Of a DNA stretch of 7,180 nt, positions 6,039 through 7,180 are shown one piece after another. A program made the translations under genes and the position numbers. The notes under the pieces were generated by a model, which had not been told where the DNA came from, made no database searches, and saw only the letters and a program-made list of their open reading frames with translations. Source of the DNA: a bacterium (GTDB lineage Bacteria > Pseudomonadota > Alphaproteobacteria > Rs-D84); assembly GCA_014802705.1 (NCBI GenBank), contig JAAVBR010000021.1:1-7180 (forward strand), in the 5' to 3' direction. Numbering within the stretch: position 1 is the stretch's first letter; each line of letters starts with the position of its first letter.

Positions 6039-6723
6039 ATTCGAGATAATAACAATCGCTGTTCAATGTATAACTGCCCGTTGTATCTGTAAAATTTTGG
6101 CCACGCGGAATATAACAATCGCTGATGGATACGCTGCCGGCGCTGGATGATCCGGACACATTATTAAATGTCGGGCAACGCGTACAAACGCCGCTGTTGT
6201 AATAGGCCAATCCGTAACTATTCGCGCCGCAACGCCGGGGGGCCGTTTCACATTGCCAACAGTTCTTGATTGATCCGGTTGCCCTTTCCGCATTTGTCCC
6301 ATAACTATACCACTGCAATGTCGTGTATGCGTCACAGGAATTAAGGGGCAGGGCCTCTTCGTTATAACATTCACCAATTCCGCCGGCGGCCCCCGCGCAA
6401 ACGGCATAGGTGTTCCACGTACCACTATAATACTTTGCCAAACCGGTCAGCAGTTCGTTCAAAATACGATCCGCCCAAATTTTCCGTTCCGCCACAGAAT
6501 TCCAATGCGCATTATTAAATGGATAGTTATTCAGATCCTTGATACAACGCGCCGCCCATGTCGTCGTGGTTGTTTTATTATTTATACATGTTGGATAACC
6601 GCCATTTTGGTCACATGCCCGGATCAGGCATTTAACATAATATTCGCATGTGCCATAGGGGTCGTTATCCGCCCCATCATATGCCGCATTTGCCGAAAAC
6701 AAACCGACGTTTGGATTCGGCAT
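6037..6723 (-). CDS. Cys-rich, probably exported protein body, disconnected from its signal peptide (OFF state)
   Basis: The frame encodes 228 residues with 15 Cys, including CWQC (155-158) and CTRC (180-183), Asn/Thr/Ser/Tyr-rich linkers and few charges, the style of an exported disulfide-bonded surface protein. The C-terminal stretch SVSISDCYIP...DTTGSY...DCYY resembles repeats I have seen in secreted proteins of uncultivated gut alphaproteobacteria; no named domain is recognised. As it stands the first codons (MPNPNV) have no signal peptide, and the ATG is preceded by CCTCC, the reverse of a ribosome binding site. I therefore doubt that it is translated in this orientation. The true start appears to be the cassette at 6730-6791 on the other strand. 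When that segment is inverted, the body joins from residue 7 (GLFSANA-AYDG) in frame to a signal peptide, giving about 239 residues. Its stop overlaps the shared terminator. A 5'-truncated pseudogene is the alternative. Confidence 0.8.
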   Translation of the reverse strand: MPNPNVGLFSANAAYDGADNDPYGTCEYYVKCLIRACDQNGGYPTCINNKTTTTTWAARCIKDLNNYPFNNAHWNSVAERKIWADRILNELLTGLAKYYSGTWNTYAVCAGAAGGIGECYNEEALPLNSCDAYTTLQWYSYGTNAERATGSIKNCWQCETAPRRCGANSYGLAYYNSGVCTRCPTFNNVSGSSSAGSVSISDCYIPRGQNFTDTTGSYTLNSDCYYLE

Positions 6724-6724
6724 A
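6691..6724 (+). repeat. Left inverted repeat of the invertible cassette
   Basis: The core GACGTTTG (6706-6713) is a perfect inverted match to CAAACGTC at 6784-6791. Extended inward and outward, about 25 of 34 positions match the right copy in inverted orientation. This copy is itself a near-palindrome: 13-base arms (6692-6704 and 6709-6721, two mismatches) around the spacer CGAC. That shape is typical of tyrosine-recombinase core sites. Confidence 0.7.
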
Positions 6725-6791
6725 AAAACGGAGGAAAAAAGTGCGGATTTCTGGGGTTTTTATTTTAGGGATTTTGTCGTATGCAAACGTC
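6706..6791. other. Putative 86-bp invertible cassette carrying SD, GTG start and signal peptide
   Basis: The segment between the 8-bp inverted cores contains on the plus strand GGAGG, a GTG start and a signal-peptide sequence. Flipping it places, on the minus strand, cGGAGG-A6-GTG ... TCG TAT GCA AAC GTC directly before GGT TTG TTT TCG GCA AAT GCG, in frame with the Cys-rich body and below the fixed promoter at 6833-6861. Codons AAC GTC are shared by both sides, so any crossover in the core keeps the frame. I infer a phase-variation switch, OFF as drawn. No recombinase gene lies in the window. A one-off inversion or an assembly error are alternatives. Confidence 0.7.
6730..6734 (+). promoter_or_regulatory. 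Strong Shine-Dalgarno GGAGG ahead of the signal-peptide start
   Basis: GGAGG followed by six A bases and GTG (6741) is the best ribosome binding site in the window. It serves only a 20-codon frame in the present orientation, which marks this as a displaced gene start. Confidence 0.8.
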
Positions 6792-6803
6792 CCTTTGGAT
6801 TAG
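6741..6803 (+). CDS. Orphan signal-peptide start (20 codons), moveable 5' end of the Cys-rich gene
   Basis: A GTG start with an ideal GGAGG 6 bases upstream encodes MRISGVFILGILSYANV, then PLD and a TAG stop. The residues form a textbook signal-peptide n-region (MR) and hydrophobic core (ISGVFILGILS), with a plausible cleavage after SYA. As drawn there is no protein to export, and no convincing rightward promoter is seen upstream. The last two shared codons (AAC GTC, 6786-6791) lie exactly in the inverted-repeat core, after which the reading frame ends within four codons. In the inverted orientation the frame continues into GLFSANAAYDG of the Cys-rich body, which also offers an ANA-A cleavage site. 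It is best read as one half of a split gene rather than a free-standing small protein, although a 20-residue hydrophobic peptide could in principle be made. Confidence 0.6.
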   Translation: MRISGVFILGILSYANVPLD

Positions 6804-6806
6804 GCA
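6773..6806 (-). repeat. Right inverted repeat of the invertible cassette
   Basis: This is the partner of the left repeat at 6691-6724, with a perfect core CAAACGTC (6784-6791). Because each copy is partly palindromic, this site also matches the left one as a direct repeat (6692-6724 against 6776-6808, 24 of 33 positions, 84 bases apart). Only the central spacer (CGAC left, GTCC right) sets the inverted polarity. Confidence 0.65.
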
Positions 6807-6832
6807 TAGTGAAATCGTTCCCAACCCCACGG

Positions 6833-6861
6833 ATTATACCATGTTGCGCCGATTTGTGCAA
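6833..6861 (-). promoter_or_regulatory. Leftward promoter outside the invertible cassette
   Basis: On the minus strand TTGCAC (6861-6856), a 17-base spacer and TATAAT (6838-6833) preceded by TGG form a strong extended -10 promoter. Transcription should start near 6826 and run into the cassette. In the ON orientation the leader to the GTG start would be about 70 bases. In the present orientation the transcript carries only a 15-codon frame (MPNPKGRLHTTKSLK) and the antisense of the signal peptide. Confidence 0.6.
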
Positions 6862-6865
6862 CATG
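6840..6865. promoter_or_regulatory. Inverted repeat CATGTTGC-N10-GCAACATG over the promoter, candidate operator
   Basis: Perfect 8-bp arms (6840-6847 and 6858-6865) cover the -35 and the spacer of the leftward promoter. The position and symmetry suit a dimeric repressor or activator, giving a second layer of control on the Cys-rich gene. No regulator is encoded in the window. Confidence 0.45.
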
Positions 6866-6903
6866 TTTTCTGGACATGAACGGAATTAAGAACGGTGCAA
6901 GTT

Positions 6904-6933
6904 CTCCTCCGTTGGAGGAGTACCCCGAAGGGG
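6904..6933. repeat. Paired hairpins CTCCTCC-GTT-GGAGGAG and CCCC-GAA-GGGG
   Basis: Two adjacent perfect short stems (7 bp at 6904-6920, 4 bp at 6923-6933) open the repeat island. The first has the same design as the hairpins at 7037 and 7142: a C/T-rich arm, a 3-4 base loop and a G/A-rich arm followed by ACC or AACC. Confidence 0.6.
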
Positions 6934-6936
6934 GGA

Positions 6937-6982
6937 GGTGGTTAGAGAGTTTATTTTCTAGAATCCGTAGTCTCTAACCACC
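6937..6982. repeat. 12-bp inverted repeat GGTGGTTAGAGA with 22-base loop
   Basis: GGTGGTTAGAGA (6937-6948) and TCTCTAACCACC (6971-6982) pair perfectly around an AT-rich loop. There is no T-run, so it is not a simple terminator. It could be the end structure of a small non-autonomous element or a structured RNA; no function is assigned. Confidence 0.65.
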
Positions 6983-6998
6983 CCGTCACAACCACCCA

Positions 6999-7016
6999 CG
7001 GAAACTAAAGTTTCCG
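6999..7016. repeat. Hairpin CGGAAACT-AA-AGTTTCCG
   Basis: Perfect 8-bp arms are separated by 2 bases within the intergenic repeat island. Confidence 0.55.
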
Positions 7017-7036
7017 CGGGGCCCGGTTACGCGCCA

Positions 7037-7053
7037 CCCCTCCAATGGAGGGG
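7037..7053. repeat. Hairpin CCCCTCC-AAT-GGAGGGG, family copy A
   Basis: A 7-bp stem is followed by AACCT. It matches the copy at 7142-7159 outside the loop except for one base pair, which is changed on both arms (C-G here, T-A there). Confidence 0.6.
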
Positions 7054-7083
7054 AACCTGTCATCGTTTTTAAGAACTTAAGAT

Positions 7084-7113
7084 CGTCATCCCGGCGAAGG
7101 CCGGGATCCAGTA
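7084..7113. repeat. Alphaproteobacterial-type palindromic repeat (CGTCATCCCGGC... unit)
   Basis: CGTC followed by ATCCCGGC-GAAG-GCCGGGAT (8-bp arms, 7088-7107) and CCAGTA is the familiar dispersed REP-like unit of many alphaproteobacterial and rickettsial genomes. A second copy begins at 7171 in the same orientation and is cut by the window edge, giving a spacing of 87 bases. Confidence 0.75.
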
Positions 7114-7126
7114 GTACCGACACCCC

Positions 7127-7159
7127 GCCCCTAACGGGGCACCCCTCTTGCCAGAGGGG
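7127..7159. repeat. Tandem hairpins GCCCC-TAAC-GGGGC and CCCCTCT-TGCC-AGAGGGG (family copy B)
   Basis: Two perfect stems (5 bp at 7127-7140, 7 bp at 7142-7159) lie side by side between the two CGTCATCCCG units. The second is followed by AACCT, as in the copy at 7037-7053. Confidence 0.6.
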
Positions 7160-7170
7160 AACCTAAAGGA

Positions 7171-7180
7171 CGTCATCCCG
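7171..7180. repeat. Start of a second CGTCATCCCG palindromic unit, cut by the window edge
   Basis: The last ten bases repeat the first ten of the unit at 7084 exactly and in the same orientation, so the repeat array continues to the right of the window. Confidence 0.6.

Noticed and set aside
6692..6721. dif site for chromosome dimer resolution
   Set aside because: The arms do not resemble the known XerCD-binding consensus, and a second inverted copy lies 84 bases away.
6692..6808. Reading the 33-bp similarity only as a tandem direct duplication
   Set aside because: Sequence after the two copies is unrelated, and the direct match is explained by the internal palindrome of each site; the inverted alignment has the longer perfect core and restores a gene.
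6937..6982. Rho-independent terminator
   Set aside because: The loop is 22 bases and there is no T-run after either arm.
6900..7180. CRISPR array
   Set aside because: The repeats are of several different types with unequal spacing and no constant spacer length.

Overview
The window looks like a piece of the chromosome of an uncultivated alphaproteobacterium, possibly one of the reduced gut or host-associated lineages. The clues are the lpxA-lpxB pair, an M23 peptidase next to a bactofilin, a Cys-rich secreted protein of a style I associate with such genomes, and a CGTCATCCCGGC-type palindromic repeat common in alphaproteobacterial intergenic DNA. The taxonomic placement is inference. TGA acts as a stop (the lpxA end), so the code is standard.

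Layout. Bases 1-3204 are read leftward: a polytopic membrane protein of unknown function (3204-2173), then lpxA and lpxB (early lipid A synthesis, overlapping by 4 bases), then possibly the start of another gene running off the left edge. A 40-base divergent gap follows. Bases 3245-6005 are read rightward as a compact four-gene operon: a TrmN6-like methyltransferase, a membrane-anchored M23 (LytM-type) peptidase, a bactofilin, and an RpiB-type sugar-phosphate isomerase. It closes with a 13-bp-stem terminator that also serves the convergent gene. The peptidase and bactofilin pair most likely forms a cell-shape module: a cytoplasmic bactofilin scaffold positioning a peptidoglycan hydrolase.

Bases 6037-6723 (leftward) encode the body of a Cys-rich, probably exported protein that lacks a signal peptide and a ribosome binding site. 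The missing start lies next to it on the opposite strand: a perfect GGAGG, a GTG start and a signal-peptide coding stretch that runs into a stop after 20 codons. This cassette is bounded by an imperfect ~34-bp inverted repeat with a perfect 8-bp core (GACGTTTG / CAAACGTC). Inverting it on paper joins the signal peptide to the body exactly in frame at the shared codons AAC GTC, downstream of a leftward promoter (TTGCAC, 17 bp, extended -10 TGgTATAAT) lying just outside. I infer a phase-variable switch that flips the translation start and export signal rather than the promoter, seen here in the OFF orientation. This is the most interesting feature of the window.

Bases 6900-7180 hold no gene but a dense mosaic of short hairpin-forming repeats.
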